The notes under the pieces are model-generated. The model had not been told where the DNA came from and made no database searches. It saw only the letters and a list, made by a program, of their open reading frames with translations. From contig JADCES010000007.1 of assembly GCA_020250005.1 (NCBI GenBank), positions 1 to 45,428 of the forward strand: a DNA stretch of 45,428 nt, read 5' to 3'. Below, piece after piece: positions 25,556 through 34,482 of this stretch (the stretch's first letter is position 1; every line of letters begins with the position of its first letter). This DNA is from Roseomonas sp. GTDB lineage: Bacteria > Pseudomonadota > Alphaproteobacteria > Acetobacterales > Acetobacteraceae. A program made the translations under genes and the position numbers.

Positions 25556-26325
25556 GAGTTCCGTTCATGACGCCGGTAATTTTCATCCTGGGCGCACTGC
25601 TGTTGGTTGCAGGCCTTTGGCGCATGGATGCTTCACCTGAACGCATCTGGCTTGGCCTGACCAAATTGGGCTGGCTGGTAGCCTTGATGTGGCCCCCTTC
25701 TGCCGGTGGCGTCTTCTGGGAATTGCTGAAAAGCCTTTTGGAAAGCCTTGCCATGGCCTTCCTTGGCACGCTGCTGGCGGCAGTAATTGCGGTGCCACTC
25801 GCATTGCTCGGCGCTGGCAATGTCATCGGCAATGTCATGCTGCGCTTTTCCGCCCGCCGCTTCTATGATGGACTGCGCGGCATTGATACGCTGATCTGGG
25901 CTTTGATCTTTGTTGCAGCGGTTGGCATGGGGCCCTTCGCGGGTATTCTTGCCCTGGCCGTGCCGGATATTGGCGTATTGGCGAAGCTGTTCAGTGAGGC
26001 TTTGGAAGGCGCCGATCGCCGGCAGGTGGAAGCGGTGCGCGCGGCTGGCGCCAACCGCGTCCTTGCCGTGAGGATTGGCTTGATGCCTCAGGTATCGCCG
26101 GTGATGCTTTCCCAAGTGCTGTATACTTTGGAATCCAATGCGCGATCTTCAACGGTGCTCGGGATTGTGGGGGCTGGTGGGATTGGTTTAGCGCTGTCCG
26201 ATCGAATTCGGATCAATAACTGGGATGAGGTTGCCTTCATCATTCTCCTGATCCTTGGTATGGTGGCCTGCATTGACTGGACCAGCCGAAAGCTGCGCTT
26301 GAAGCTGATTAGGCCGACGGCATAA
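25552..26325 (+). CDS. phnE: phosphonate-type ABC permease, second of pair
   Basis: A PhnE-family permease of about 257 residues. ATG 25552 overlaps the upstream stop (ATGA) and is chosen over 25510. After the first segment (FMTPVIFILGALLLVAGLW) comes FWELLKSLLESLAMAFLGTLLAAVIAVPLALLGA, an EAA region DRRQVEAVRAAGANRVLAVRIGLMPQV, and ARSSTVLGIVGAGGIGLAL. It is paralogous to 36882-37718, and the whole phnDEE order is repeated there. Convergent with the aminoethylphosphonate permease gene, nine bases away. Confidence 0.88.
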   Translation: MRVPFMTPVIFILGALLLVAGLWRMDASPERIWLGLTKLGWLVALMWPPSAGGVFWELLKSLLESLAMAFLGTLLAAVIAVPLALLGAGNVIGNVMLRFSARRFYDGLRGIDTLIWALIFVAAVGMGPFAGILALAVPDIGVLAKLFSEALEGADRRQVEAVRAAGANRVLAVRIGLMPQVSPVMLSQVLYTLESNARSSTVLGIVGAGGIGLALSDRIRINNWDEVAFIILLILGMVACIDWTSRKLRLKLIRPTA

Positions 26326-26334
26326 CCCGTACGC

Positions 26335-28032
26335 TTAACGACGCCAGGCTGAAGTAAAGCTGCCCAGCACGCCATTCACAGAAAGTTGCAACAATTTCGC
26401 ACCGAGCGAAATGGCAAGAATGACGCAAGCCATGGCCGCGGCAGCGCTTGCCTGGCCGGCTTCATCCATATGCACCACCGCCACGGAAGCCGGCTTTGTG
26501 TCCGGCCCATAGAGGAAAATCACCGCGCTGACTGTAGTCATGGCGCTGACGAAAAGGAATACCGCTATTTCAAGTATGGCCGGCAAACAGATAGGTAGGG
26601 TTACACGGCAGAACGTGCGCCAAATGGGTACATGAAGGCTCGCGCTGACCGCCTCAAATTCCGGGTCCAATTGCCGGATGGCGGTAACCGCTGTTAGATG
26701 GCACACGGTATAGAAATGCACCACGGAATTGAGCACCAGGATGGCTAAGGTGCCATAGATGATTCCGAGCGGATTGCCTGGGGCATTGAAGAAAACGATA
26801 TAGGCAAGGCCAAGGACAAGGCCGGGCACCGCCAACGGAATGGCCGCCAGAAACCGCAGCGGGGCCACGAATAGCCCATGCCGGGGGCCACGTTCCAGGC
26901 TATATGCCAGCATAAAGATAAGCGCCGTGCCGATGATGGCAGCGAGAAGACTGAGCTTGATTGAAAGCCAGACGGTTTGCCAACCGGCAGCATCAAAGCG
27001 CGCGAAATCATAATTATCGAGCGTGAGGGTAAGATTATAGGGCCAGAACCGGATCAAGGATCCCCAGACCGCCACAGCAACGATACCGGTGAGGGCAAGC
27101 GCTATCGCGAGACACAGCAGAAAAATAGGCCGATCGCGCGTCGCCCGAGGTTTCGGTCGATAAGGCACGGCGCGCCCGGAAAGCGTTGCGCTTTTCTTGC
27201 CCAGCGCCCAACGATCCAGCAGGAAGGCGAGTATCGCCGGGATAAGCAGAACCAAGCCCACCACCGCGCCCATATTCAAATCCTGCCTGCCAACAACCTG
27301 TTTATAGACATCGGTGGCCAGGACGTTGAACTGCCCCCCAATGACTTTTGGAATACCGAAATCGGTGACCACAAGGGTAAAGACCACAACACCCGCGGAA
27401 ACCAAACCATACATGGCGCCGGGCAAGGTGACAGTAAGGAAGATCCTGAAGCGGGACGCCCTCAATGCTTCGGCAGCCTCGTACAACCTTCCATCGGCGT
27501 TGGAGAGTGCGACAGACAAGATAATGGTGGCCGCAGGGAAGCAATAGAAAATCTGCGCGCCAATAATGCCCCAGGGCCCATAAATGCTGCCACCATCCAT
27601 CATCCAGCGGAGCATCCCCTGATTGCCAAAGAGGTAGATCAAGGAAAGGGCTGGTAGCAATGAAGGTGCAAAAATCGGCAGCAACATCACCGCTCGGAAG
27701 AACCACTTGCCTCGCATGCAGGACCGGGTAAGCCCATAAGCGTAAGCAAAGGCCAGCGGCACCACCACCAGCGTTGTAAGCGCTGCGGTCCAGATGGAAT
27801 TCCAGGCTGAGCGTATCAGGCTTGGCGTGGTGACATAAATGGCGAAATTTCGGAGGCCAACAAAACCACCATGCTGATCTTCAAAGGCCCGTAACAAAAG
27901 GCTGCCTAAGGGTAACGCTAAGGCCAAAACGAGAAACAGGAAGCCAAGAAGATGCATGGCGCGCAACGCCGTTTCATCCGCTGACGCCTTGGCCCGAACG
28001 GCATCCTGAAACGGCAAAGCGAATTTAGCCAT
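26335..28032 (-). CDS. phnU2: 2-aminoethylphosphonate ABC importer permease, fused two-domain type
   Basis: A 565-residue permease with about twelve membrane segments made of two fused permease domains. Each half has its own EAA loop: [21 protein letters not shown] in the first and [24 protein letters not shown] in the second. This double form is the one found in putative 2-aminoethylphosphonate importers beside phnX and similar genes. One protein thus forms the whole channel. It is the last gene of the transporter unit and overlaps the ATPase stop by eight bases. Ferric-iron (FbpB-type) permeases have the same build, so the assignment depends on context. Confidence 0.83.
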   Translation of the reverse strand: MAKFALPFQDAVRAKASADETALRAMHLLGFLFLVLALALPLGSLLLRAFEDQHGGFVGLRNFAIYVTTPSLIRSAWNSIWTAALTTLVVVPLAFAYAYGLTRSCMRGKWFFRAVMLLPIFAPSLLPALSLIYLFGNQGMLRWMMDGGSIYGPWGIIGAQIFYCFPAATIILSVALSNADGRLYEAAEALRASRFRIFLTVTLPGAMYGLVSAGVVVFTLVVTDFGIPKVIGGQFNVLATDVYKQVVGRQDLNMGAVVGLVLLIPAILAFLLDRWALGKKSATLSGRAVPYRPKPRATRDRPIFLLCLAIALALTGIVAVAVWGSLIRFWPYNLTLTLDNYDFARFDAAGWQTVWLSIKLSLLAAIIGTALIFMLAYSLERGPRHGLFVAPLRFLAAIPLAVPGLVLGLAYIVFFNAPGNPLGIIYGTLAILVLNSVVHFYTVCHLTAVTAIRQLDPEFEAVSASLHVPIWRTFCRVTLPICLPAILEIAVFLFVSAMTTVSAVIFLYGPDTKPASVAVVHMDEAGQASAAAAMACVILAISLGAKLLQLSVNGVLGSFTSAWRR

Positions 28033-29152
28033 TTGCGCGATAAATCATCACCCGTTCCGGGCGAAACCGCGCTAGAAGCCGCGCGCCGGGCACTGCCCCA
28101 AGCGCGGCTACCAGGCCGGGGGCCACATCTGCCTCGAACCGCAAACCATTGGCTTCCAGGGAAATTCGACAGACCGGCCCCAGAAACTCAACGCCAGTGA
28201 TCTTTGCCTCAAAGCATCCGCCAGTTGGGTTATCGAGAGGATAGAGTTCAACATCTTCGGGGCGCACAAAAACATCAACTTCCTCGCCATAAAGCAGCGG
28301 GCCCGCCGCCGAGGCAGCCAGTACAAGGCCATACGCAGTAATTTGCCCCGCGGGTGTGTGGACCTTGGCCGTGAAATGCGCCGAACGTCCGACAAAGCCG
28401 GCCACAAAGGGAGATGCGGGCGCGCTATAAATTTCCTCAGGTGTACCAATTTGTTCAATGCGACCCTGAGACATCACCACGATCCGGTCCGAAACACTCA
28501 GCGCTTCTTCCTGATCATGTGTCACCATAATAGTGGTTACGCCCAGTCTTTGCTGAAGCGCGCGGATTTCCTGCCGCAAATGCAGCCTTACAATGGCATC
28601 CAGCGCTGAAAGCGGTTCATCCAGCAGCAGCAATCCTGGCTCAGCCGCCAAGGCCCGAGCCAAGGCCACGCGCTGCTGCTGGCCGCCGGAAAGCTGCGCA
28701 GGGTATTTCGTGATCTGATCGGCAAGGCCTACCAGATGCAGCAATTCTACTATGCGTTGCTGCTTGCGTACCTTCGGCCAATCACTGCCGCGCAGCCCAT
28801 AACCGATATTCTCTGCGACTGTGAGGTTGGGGAATAGCGCATAGGATTGAAACACAATGCCGAAATCGCGTTCCGCCGGCGGCAGCGCCGTAATGTCTCT
28901 GCCAGCCTGAATGATGCGGCCCACAGTCGGCGGATCAAGCCCAGCAATAGCGCGTAGCAAGGTCGTCTTGCCGCAGCCCGATGGCCCCAGGAATGAGATA
29001 AATTCGCCGGATGCAATGTTCAGGCTGACCCTTTCCAGGGCGACAAATTTACCGAATTGCTTACCAACATCACGAATAGCCAAAAAGGCACCGCCGACGC
29101 CAGAAAACTCCCTGGCATCGGCGCCCAAACCACGATCAAGGGCAGCGCCCAT
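28025..29152 (-). CDS. phnT2: 2-aminoethylphosphonate ABC importer ATPase
   Basis: An ATP-binding subunit of 375 residues. Walker [18 protein letters not shown], signature [16 protein letters not shown], Walker [14 protein letters not shown], and [11 protein letters not shown]. The C-terminal TOBE region contains [12 protein letters not shown]. It belongs to the PotA/FbpC-like group which includes the PhnT proteins of aminoethylphosphonate importers. The first 25 residues may be an extension; a start nearer the [12 protein letters not shown] segment is possible. It lies five bases after the binding-protein gene. Confidence 0.83.
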   Translation of the reverse strand: MGAALDRGLGADAREFSGVGGAFLAIRDVGKQFGKFVALERVSLNIASGEFISFLGPSGCGKTTLLRAIAGLDPPTVGRIIQAGRDITALPPAERDFGIVFQSYALFPNLTVAENIGYGLRGSDWPKVRKQQRIVELLHLVGLADQITKYPAQLSGGQQQRVALARALAAEPGLLLLDEPLSALDAIVRLHLRQEIRALQQRLGVTTIMVTHDQEEALSVSDRIVVMSQGRIEQIGTPEEIYSAPASPFVAGFVGRSAHFTAKVHTPAGQITAYGLVLAASAAGPLLYGEEVDVFVRPEDVELYPLDNPTGGCFEAKITGVEFLGPVCRISLEANGLRFEADVAPGLVAALGAVPGARLLARFRPERVMIYRANG

Positions 29153-29157
29153 GGCCT

Positions 29158-30171
29158 TCAGCGTGGCGCTGACTTGCCATCATAGCGTCGCTGCCATTCC
29201 GCGAGCAGCCTTTCGCGCGATGCCGCAATGTCGGTGAAATTCGCATTCACCAGGCGCTGCGCGAATTCTGCCGGATAGCCGCGCACAGTCGGCTCAATCC
29301 CCGGCATGGCCAGCATCGCATAGAAACGACCATAGAGTTCAGCAGCAGTACGCGAGACCGTGAAATCCGCCAGACGCTTCGCTGCTTCCAGGTTGCGCGT
29401 ACCGCGCATGATGGCGGTGGCTTCCAAGTCAAAGCCCACACCATCGGTCGGTACGATGATATCAATCGGTGCGCCCTGATTTTTCAGCGTGACCGAACGC
29501 ATATCGAAGGAAAGCCCAACGCCAAATTCCCCGCGCGCAGCGTTGTTGCAGGGAGCGCTGCCGGAATGGGTATATTGCTGAATATTCTCATGCAGCTTGT
29601 CCATGAAGGACCAAGCGCCTTGCTCACCCTGATTGGCTATCCAGCCGGCAATCGTCAGGAAGCCCGTGCCCGATGAATTTGGGTTCGGCATCACGATCTG
29701 CCCGCGGAAGCGCGGATCCAGCAAATCCTGCCAGGTGCTGGGGCGCGGCAGGTTGCGTTGCTGCGCCACCACCGTGTTGAAGCAAATGGCGGAAACAAAC
29801 GCGTCCATCCCCGTCCAGGTCATGGGGCTGCGGGCGCTGCGCATATTCGGGCGAAGGGCCTCAGCACCTTGTGGCGTGTAGGGTTCAAGCATGTCCTGCG
29901 CTTCCATTTGCAGCAGGGAGAACACCGAAAGTCCCCACACCAGATCAGCGCGCGGATTGGCCTTTTCGGCGATCAGGCGCGCAGTGATTACGCCGGTGGA
30001 ATCACGCACCCACGCGATTTCAATATCGCGGAGCGCAGCTTCAGCGGCCTGCTTGAACGGCGCCAGCTGCTCATTTTCAAGGGCCGTATAAACCGTCAGC
30101 CGCGTCCGCTGCTGCGCTTCGGCCATGGGGGCGAGGCCAAGAAAGGCCAGGGCAAGAAGAATAAGACGCAC
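29158..30171 (-). CDS. phnS2: 2-aminoethylphosphonate-binding periplasmic protein
   Basis: A periplasmic binding protein of about 337 residues. The track start is GTG 30195, but a GGGAGA site lies about ten bases before GTG 30171, which begins a normal signal peptide ([20 protein letters not shown]), so that start is preferred. The mature part reads [16 protein letters not shown], with [15 protein letters not shown] and [15 protein letters not shown], the pattern of iron/aminoethylphosphonate family binding proteins. It is the first gene of the transporter unit and has a Pho-box array immediately upstream, just after phnX. Confidence 0.83.
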   Translation of the reverse strand: MRLILLALAFLGLAPMAEAQQRTRLTVYTALENEQLAPFKQAAEAALRDIEIAWVRDSTGVITARLIAEKANPRADLVWGLSVFSLLQMEAQDMLEPYTPQGAEALRPNMRSARSPMTWTGMDAFVSAICFNTVVAQQRNLPRPSTWQDLLDPRFRGQIVMPNPNSSGTGFLTIAGWIANQGEQGAWSFMDKLHENIQQYTHSGSAPCNNAARGEFGVGLSFDMRSVTLKNQGAPIDIIVPTDGVGFDLEATAIMRGTRNLEAAKRLADFTVSRTAAELYGRFYAMLAMPGIEPTVRGYPAEFAQRLVNANFTDIAASRERLLAEWQRRYDGKSAPR

Positions 30172-30215
30172 GGATGGATCTCCCGTTAAAAGCACTTTCC
30201 GCTATCTCGGGAACC

Positions 30216-30255
30216 GCGACGTCTGCGTGACGAACCCATGACACTTTTGTGTCAA
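30216..30255 (-). promoter_or_regulatory. Pho box array between phnX and phnS2
   Basis: On the minus strand units GTGTCAT, TCGTCAC and ACGTCGC follow every 11 bases, preceded in register by the weaker TTGACAC. The array fills the short gap after the phnX stop and would drive the importer genes separately from phnX. Confidence 0.62.
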
Positions 30256-31076
30256 TTAACCTCAATGAGTCCTGGCTTTTCGCCCGCCGTCAGACGGGCC
30301 TCGATATGGTCAATCAGGGCCGGAAGATCGGCAATGGTCTCAATGACCAGATGCGCGCCAGCCCGCAAAAGTGGCTCACTGGCTGAACGCCGCAGGGCCT
30401 CGCGCTCCGCAGGCGCCAATGCCGCCAGCTCTTCCGCCGATAGGCCAGGATTATTTCCGGTCAGCGCAACCCCCACCGCCCAGCAGCCGGCAGCGCGTGC
30501 CTCACCAATGCCGGGCGGTGTATCATCCAGCTTAATCACGCTACTCGCCGGCCAAATGCCCATTTGCGCCAAAGCGGACCAGATTTGCAGCGGCGCCGGG
30601 CGCCCGGCTGCCAGATCGCCGGCGCAGATTGTCACCTCTGGCACAAAGCCCTGCACAGCCGCGAGTGGCATCAGCCTTTCCATGATCGGACGTGTGTAGC
30701 CGGTGGTCGAACCAATCCGAATGCCGCGCGCCTTGCACCAATCAAGGGCATCGCGCGCACCGGGGATGAGTGCTGAATAAGCCTCAACAGCGGCGATGTT
30801 CATCGGTTCGAAAACCTCAAAAATCGCATCAATTGCGGCATCATCGAAATCGCGCCCATGCTTGGCCCGCCAAGCCGCAGCCACGGGAGGGGAAGAGCCT
30901 ACCATGCGGATATGGTCGCGCTTGGCCATGCCCATCGGGCCGCGCGCATCGGCAATGGAAATCGTAACACCAAACTGCGCAAAGGCTTTCACAAAGGCCC
31001 CCATCGGCGCGCGGCTGCCATGGTCCACCACGGTGCCTGCCCAATCTAGAATAATGGCTTTGATTTTCTGCGTCAT
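30252..31076 (-). CDS. phnX: phosphonoacetaldehyde hydrolase PhnX
   Basis: A HAD-superfamily enzyme of 274 residues that splits phosphonoacetaldehyde into acetaldehyde and phosphate. The nucleophile motif is ILDWAGTVVD (Asp11). The cap domain has GPMGMAKRDHIR, whose Lys52 is in the place of the Schiff-base lysine. GSTTGYTRPIM and VIKLDDTPPGIGEA complete the PhnX pattern. The start overlaps the stop of the FAD oxidase gene by four bases, so both are one unit. The usual partner, the transaminase PhnW, is absent here. The adjacent oxidase is the likely source of the aldehyde. Confidence 0.92.
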   Translation of the reverse strand: MTQKIKAIILDWAGTVVDHGSRAPMGAFVKAFAQFGVTISIADARGPMGMAKRDHIRMVGSSPPVAAAWRAKHGRDFDDAAIDAIFEVFEPMNIAAVEAYSALIPGARDALDWCKARGIRIGSTTGYTRPIMERLMPLAAVQGFVPEVTICAGDLAAGRPAPLQIWSALAQMGIWPASSVIKLDDTPPGIGEARAAGCWAVGVALTGNNPGLSAEELAALAPAEREALRRSASEPLLRAGAHLVIETIADLPALIDHIEARLTAGEKPGLIEVN

Positions 31077-32188
31077 GGGTTTGCTTCCAGATCGGCCAAT
31101 ACTTCTTCGGCAAGGCCAAAGCCCGTGCTCGCTCCTGTGCCGGAGGTGACGGAAACCAGCCTAACGCCCGGCAAGGGTGCTTCGAAGAATGCGTCATCGG
31201 GACCAGAAGGATAAAGTCCGGTCCACCTTTCGATCACCTTCGGCGTAGGCAGATCAAGCACAAGCTGCGCTTCCCGCAGGATCAGCGCGTCCACCTCTTC
31301 AGGTTGGAAAGGATCAGGCGTTGCGCCGTAATGGTGGCTGTCACCCACCACAAGCGACCCATCGGCGCTTTGCACCAGTATCAGGTGAACGCCATTGTCG
31401 AGCTCGTCCTTTTGTTCACGCTGCAAGCGCTGGCGCAGCAGCGGCAGAGATGGGCAATCCGCATATCCGCGATAGCGGTGCAGCCCAAGATCACTCATGA
31501 TCGCCGCTGGCAAGCGCCAGCCGGGATCAGCTAGGCGGAGCATATGCAGCTTGCAGAGTGTTACCTGCCGGCGCGCAAAGATATCGGGGAATAGGGTTGA
31601 GATATCCGGCCCGGGGCAAACCACTATGCGGGGGGCTCTAAAGACACCTTGAGTCGAGGCAACCTCGCCCGAGGCAATGCCATGCACGGCGGTACGCCAG
31701 AAGAAACTGACGCCGAGACTTTGTTCAAGCCACTGCGCGAGGCGTGGAATCGCCTCCCGGCTTTCAACCCTAAGCTCATGCGGGCTATGCAGCGCGGCCA
31801 GAAGATCATGGCTGCGCAGAGGCGCGGGAATATCAGCACCTTGCAGCAGGCGACAGCCTTCACCCATCGGGCTCGCCAGAAATTCCTGCAGAACACTGAC
31901 CGCCTCGGTCCGCCTGACCGCCATCAGCAAGCCGCGATGATGAATGGGAATGCCGGCAAGCGGCGCGATTTCTGCCCAGACATCACGGGCGCGACGCGCG
32001 CGACGCCACGTGTGATGTTCCGCTTGGCCGGTTACGGTAACAAAGCCGAAATTGCGAATACTGGCACCATTGGCCTGGGCGTCCCTGTCCAGCACTGCAA
32101 CCTTGAGGCCGCGACGCGTGGCGTGAAAGGCATGGGCAAGCCCAATGATACCCGCGCCGATGACCACGAGATCGAAGTTCTGCTTCAT
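31073..32188 (-). CDS. FAD-dependent oxidase of phosphonate clusters (TIGR03364 type)
   Basis: A DAO-fold flavoenzyme of 371 residues. The FAD-binding motif is LVVIGAGIIGLAHAFHATRRG at the N-terminus, with RNFGFV and, near the end, SVTSGTGASTGFGLAEEVLADL. Its pairing with phnX and an aminoethylphosphonate importer identifies the recurrent FAD-dependent family of phosphonate gene clusters. Members have been reported to oxidise aminoethylphosphonate or its N-methyl form, giving phosphonoacetaldehyde or the free amine. Here, with no PhnW in view, it probably feeds PhnX directly, but which substrate it prefers is inference. It starts its own unit with phnX. Confidence 0.85.
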   Translation of the reverse strand: MKQNFDLVVIGAGIIGLAHAFHATRRGLKVAVLDRDAQANGASIRNFGFVTVTGQAEHHTWRRARRARDVWAEIAPLAGIPIHHRGLLMAVRRTEAVSVLQEFLASPMGEGCRLLQGADIPAPLRSHDLLAALHSPHELRVESREAIPRLAQWLEQSLGVSFFWRTAVHGIASGEVASTQGVFRAPRIVVCPGPDISTLFPDIFARRQVTLCKLHMLRLADPGWRLPAAIMSDLGLHRYRGYADCPSLPLLRQRLQREQKDELDNGVHLILVQSADGSLVVGDSHHYGATPDPFQPEEVDALILREAQLVLDLPTPKVIERWTGLYPSGPDDAFFEAPLPGVRLVSVTSGTGASTGFGLAEEVLADLEANP

Positions 32189-32270
32189 GAGTTAATTCCC
32201 AAGGCAAGCACGCATAATCATAAAAGCCGTAGGCCGAAAATCCACCCGCGCCATGTCCATAATTCTCATG

Positions 32271-32296
32271 GGTCCTGGGTCCCCTTACCCAGGGCC
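32271..32296 (-). terminator. hairpin downstream of the small basic protein gene
   Basis: Arms ggtcctgggt and acccagggcc pair over ten bases with one G-U pair around a 6-base loop. It lies between the stop of the gene at 32337 and the start of the FAD oxidase. No clear T-run follows, so terminator function is uncertain. Confidence 0.35.
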
Positions 32297-32336
32297 ACAA
32301 TGGCTCGGTCGGCACTTTGGGATTGCTATGTGACCA

Positions 32337-32693
32337 TCAAGCTTTTGCTTCGGCGGGCGCTGGGTTTCTCTCTTGCCAACGCGCAAGCAGAATTTGCAAG
32401 AAATCAGCTTTCTTATGACCCGCCTCTTTGGCTGCCTTCTTGAATCTCTTTCGAAACTCGGGCGTCACTAAAAAACTAAATTCTTCCTTGCGTATTTTCG
32501 GAGGCTTGATAGCCTTTTCGCGGTGTGAAGAATTTTTTTTCGGTTTTTCGAGGCTTTGGGCCGCCTTGCCTGCTTTTGCGGTATTGCTCTTGGCGATACC
32601 CTTGCTGACAACCGATGCCTCAATCCTGCGTTTTGACAAAGACTCCCGAGCCTTTCTATCAAGATTCCTGTTCGATTTGGCTTTGGTTTTCAA
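32337..32693 (-). CDS. small basic protein with a helix-rich C-terminus
   Basis: I do not recognise this protein. The track ORF starts at GTG 32831, but that start lies inside the terminator of the preceding gene and its first 40 residues cover A-tract repeats. TTG 32693 with a GGGAG site about ten bases upstream is a better guess (118 residues), though not certain. The N-terminal half is Lys/Arg/Ser rich and probably disordered. The C-terminal 50 residues (EEFSFLVTPEFRKRFKKAAKEAGHKKADFLQILLARW) resemble a ribbon-helix-helix DNA-binding fold: a beta strand and two helices. The composition is more AT-rich than the neighbours. It could be a small DNA-binding regulator. Confidence 0.5.
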   Translation of the reverse strand: MKTKAKSNRNLDRKARESLSKRRIEASVVSKGIAKSNTAKAGKAAQSLEKPKKNSSHREKAIKPPKIRKEEFSFLVTPEFRKRFKKAAKEAGHKKADFLQILLARWQERNPAPAEAKA

Positions 32694-32761
32694 TCCTTGG
32701 GTCTCCCATACGTTATCAGGAGAGCACCCGCTCTCATCGAATTGTTCAAGTGCGCAGGGTT

Positions 32762-32783
32762 GAATTTTTTGTGAATTTTTTGT
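32762..32783. repeat. two tandem 11-base A-tract repeats
   Basis: The 11-base unit gaattttttgt occurs twice without gap. T6 tracts in phase with the helix turn should bend the DNA. It lies between the terminator of the phytase-like gene and the small basic protein gene. Confidence 0.6.
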
Positions 32784-32790
32784 GACAAGA

Positions 32791-32814
32791 CCGGGAGATT
32801 GCCCTTTCTCCCGG
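32791..32814 (-). terminator. terminator of the phytase-like gene
   Basis: On the minus strand CCGGGAGA and TCTCCCGG pair perfectly over eight bases around an 8-base loop, followed by TCTTGTC, 26 bases after the stop of the phytase-like gene. Confidence 0.5.
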
Positions 32815-32839
32815 CCATCTAGTCCATACACTACGAAAG

Positions 32840-34228
32840 TTACCTGGCGCGCAAAAGTTCCGGCACACGCAGCAGGATGAACTCGTTCGCGTCAGCCTGG
32901 AAGAATTGGCGGCCCGCACTGAAGGGCAGATTATTGTCATTGCCCACAATGATGTGGTCGCCGTCAACTGCCGCAACATTCTCGATCGTGAAGAAGGGGA
33001 AGGTGAAGCGATCACGCGGTGCATTGGCCGGGAGGTCTCCCTTGATCCGCGCACGCCCATCGGGATCGCGGATCGCCATTAAATCAATATGGCCAATCTT
33101 GCGAACAAAACCCTCGGCATCAGCCTGGGCAAGGTCAACAAGATAGATGCGCTTGAAGCGTGCGGGCAGCGGGAAGCAGGGCTGCTGCGGTGTGGGGCGA
33201 ACACCCTGCGCGCAAGCCAAGCCGGGATCGCCTTCGCCATTGTCACGTTCGATGACCAGGGCGCGGGTCGCGTCAACGAAGTTGAAGTCACCAATGGCCG
33301 TCGCGCCGGCTTCGAGCCGATAGCGCAAGGTGCGACCAGTCCATTCCATGCGCGGCACGCTGAATTCCAGAATGCGCAAGAACTGGCCTTCAGGCTGATC
33401 AGAATTGGCCGCGAAAAGCGGCTGTTCCAGCAGGGCCCACAATGTCTGACTATCTGGCGTCAGCGCCATACCTTCATAACCCCCCGAACGCCGCACACGG
33501 AACGGTACGCCCGCTGTCGGGCTCGCGGCTACTTGCAGCGCCGGATGGTCAGGGGACATCAGCACCTGCCCATCCATGCGCGTTTCAATCACCCGCTGCA
33601 CAATCCCGTTTGCCGAGACATGGATCAGGAAGGGCCCGAATTCATCGCCGATCATGAAAGAACCATCCGCAAGCGGCTGAATGCTTTCCAGATCAAAATC
33701 CGCGCCTGTCAGATAGCGTTGTTCCGTGCCCTCATAGGCAATGCGAAAGGGGATTCGGCGCAGGGGATCGCGCAGAAAGGTTGTTTGCAGCAGGCTCACT
33801 TGCCCAGTCGCGAAGTCAGGCTTCACCTTATGGAACATCAGCAAGGCATCAGGGCTGTTGCGGCGATTACCAAACCCGTTATCGGTGAGCACCCAATAAT
33901 GGCCAGGCTCATTCGCCACCGGCTTTATGCCCGAAAAGCCTTGGACAGGTTGACCAATGAAGGGGAAGGCAATGCCGGTCTGCCGATTGCCGTGCATCGC
34001 GCCCGTATCGCCCATGACGCTACCGGGCGCATCTACACGGATATTGCCCGGGCCTGCGAACTTACCGGAAACCAGCGCATCGCGCGGTGCATCCGCCGGT
34101 GGCACAACCATTGTGAAGGCAGGCAGTATTGCATGCCCCGCCAGCGTCGCCTCAAAGCGCTGATCCGCCCATGCGGGTGCGGAGAGACAAACGGCGGTAG
34201 AGAGGAAAAGATCGCGCAGCTTAATCAT
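32840..34228 (-). CDS. secreted esterase-like phytase-family protein
   Basis: A 462-residue exported protein of the phytase-like (esterase-like activity of phytase) beta-propeller family. The ATG at 34228 starts a signal peptide (MIKLRDLFLSTAVCLSAPAWA) cleaved before DQRFEA; the track start two codons upstream is TTG. Family segments: GFSGIKPV, YWVLTDNGFGNRRNS, DLESIQPLADGSFMIGDEFGPFLIHV, GYEGMALTPD, and ENVAAVDGDHIIVGNDNNLPFS. Such proteins are thought to hydrolyse phosphate esters or act as phosphatases, but few are tested. A Pho-box-like array lies 45 bases upstream, which supports a phosphate-scavenging role in the periplasm. Confidence 0.8.
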   Translation of the reverse strand: MIKLRDLFLSTAVCLSAPAWADQRFEATLAGHAILPAFTMVVPPADAPRDALVSGKFAGPGNIRVDAPGSVMGDTGAMHGNRQTGIAFPFIGQPVQGFSGIKPVANEPGHYWVLTDNGFGNRRNSPDALLMFHKVKPDFATGQVSLLQTTFLRDPLRRIPFRIAYEGTEQRYLTGADFDLESIQPLADGSFMIGDEFGPFLIHVSANGIVQRVIETRMDGQVLMSPDHPALQVAASPTAGVPFRVRRSGGYEGMALTPDSQTLWALLEQPLFAANSDQPEGQFLRILEFSVPRMEWTGRTLRYRLEAGATAIGDFNFVDATRALVIERDNGEGDPGLACAQGVRPTPQQPCFPLPARFKRIYLVDLAQADAEGFVRKIGHIDLMAIRDPDGRARIKGDLPANAPRDRFTFPFFTIENVAAVDGDHIIVGNDNNLPFSAGRQFFQADANEFILLRVPELLRAR

Positions 34229-34272
34229 GTTCAAACCCCATGAGAGAATATCGGGGGCGTTATCAATGCAGC

Positions 34273-34301
34273 ATGACAGGGCAACGACTGAATGATTGCA
34301 A
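34273..34301 (-). promoter_or_regulatory. candidate Pho box upstream of the phytase-like gene
   Basis: On the minus strand, units TTGCAAT, CAGTCGT and CTGTCAT lie 11 bases apart. The last equals the consensus; the others are partial. The remaining part of the gap to 34483 shows no gene. Confidence 0.45.
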
Positions 34302-34482
34302 AGTGATTAAAAAGTATGATTTTTCGGCGTATTAGAAAGGCATTCCCCATAAAGTATGGAGGTTGTCTTCGGGCAGATGCGCCCCGAATAAAGGGGGTGG
34401 AAGTCGGATAACTTCGTCTTTTTCAGAAATGGCGGAGGCGATCCGTTGTGCCTGCGCCTATTCCCTTGAAGCAGGTACTGGT

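Noticed and set aside
33089-34243. A 384-codon plus-strand ORF opposite the phytase-like gene
   Set aside because: It is the antisense shadow of a well-supported gene with signal peptide and family motifs. Its own translation shows no domain.
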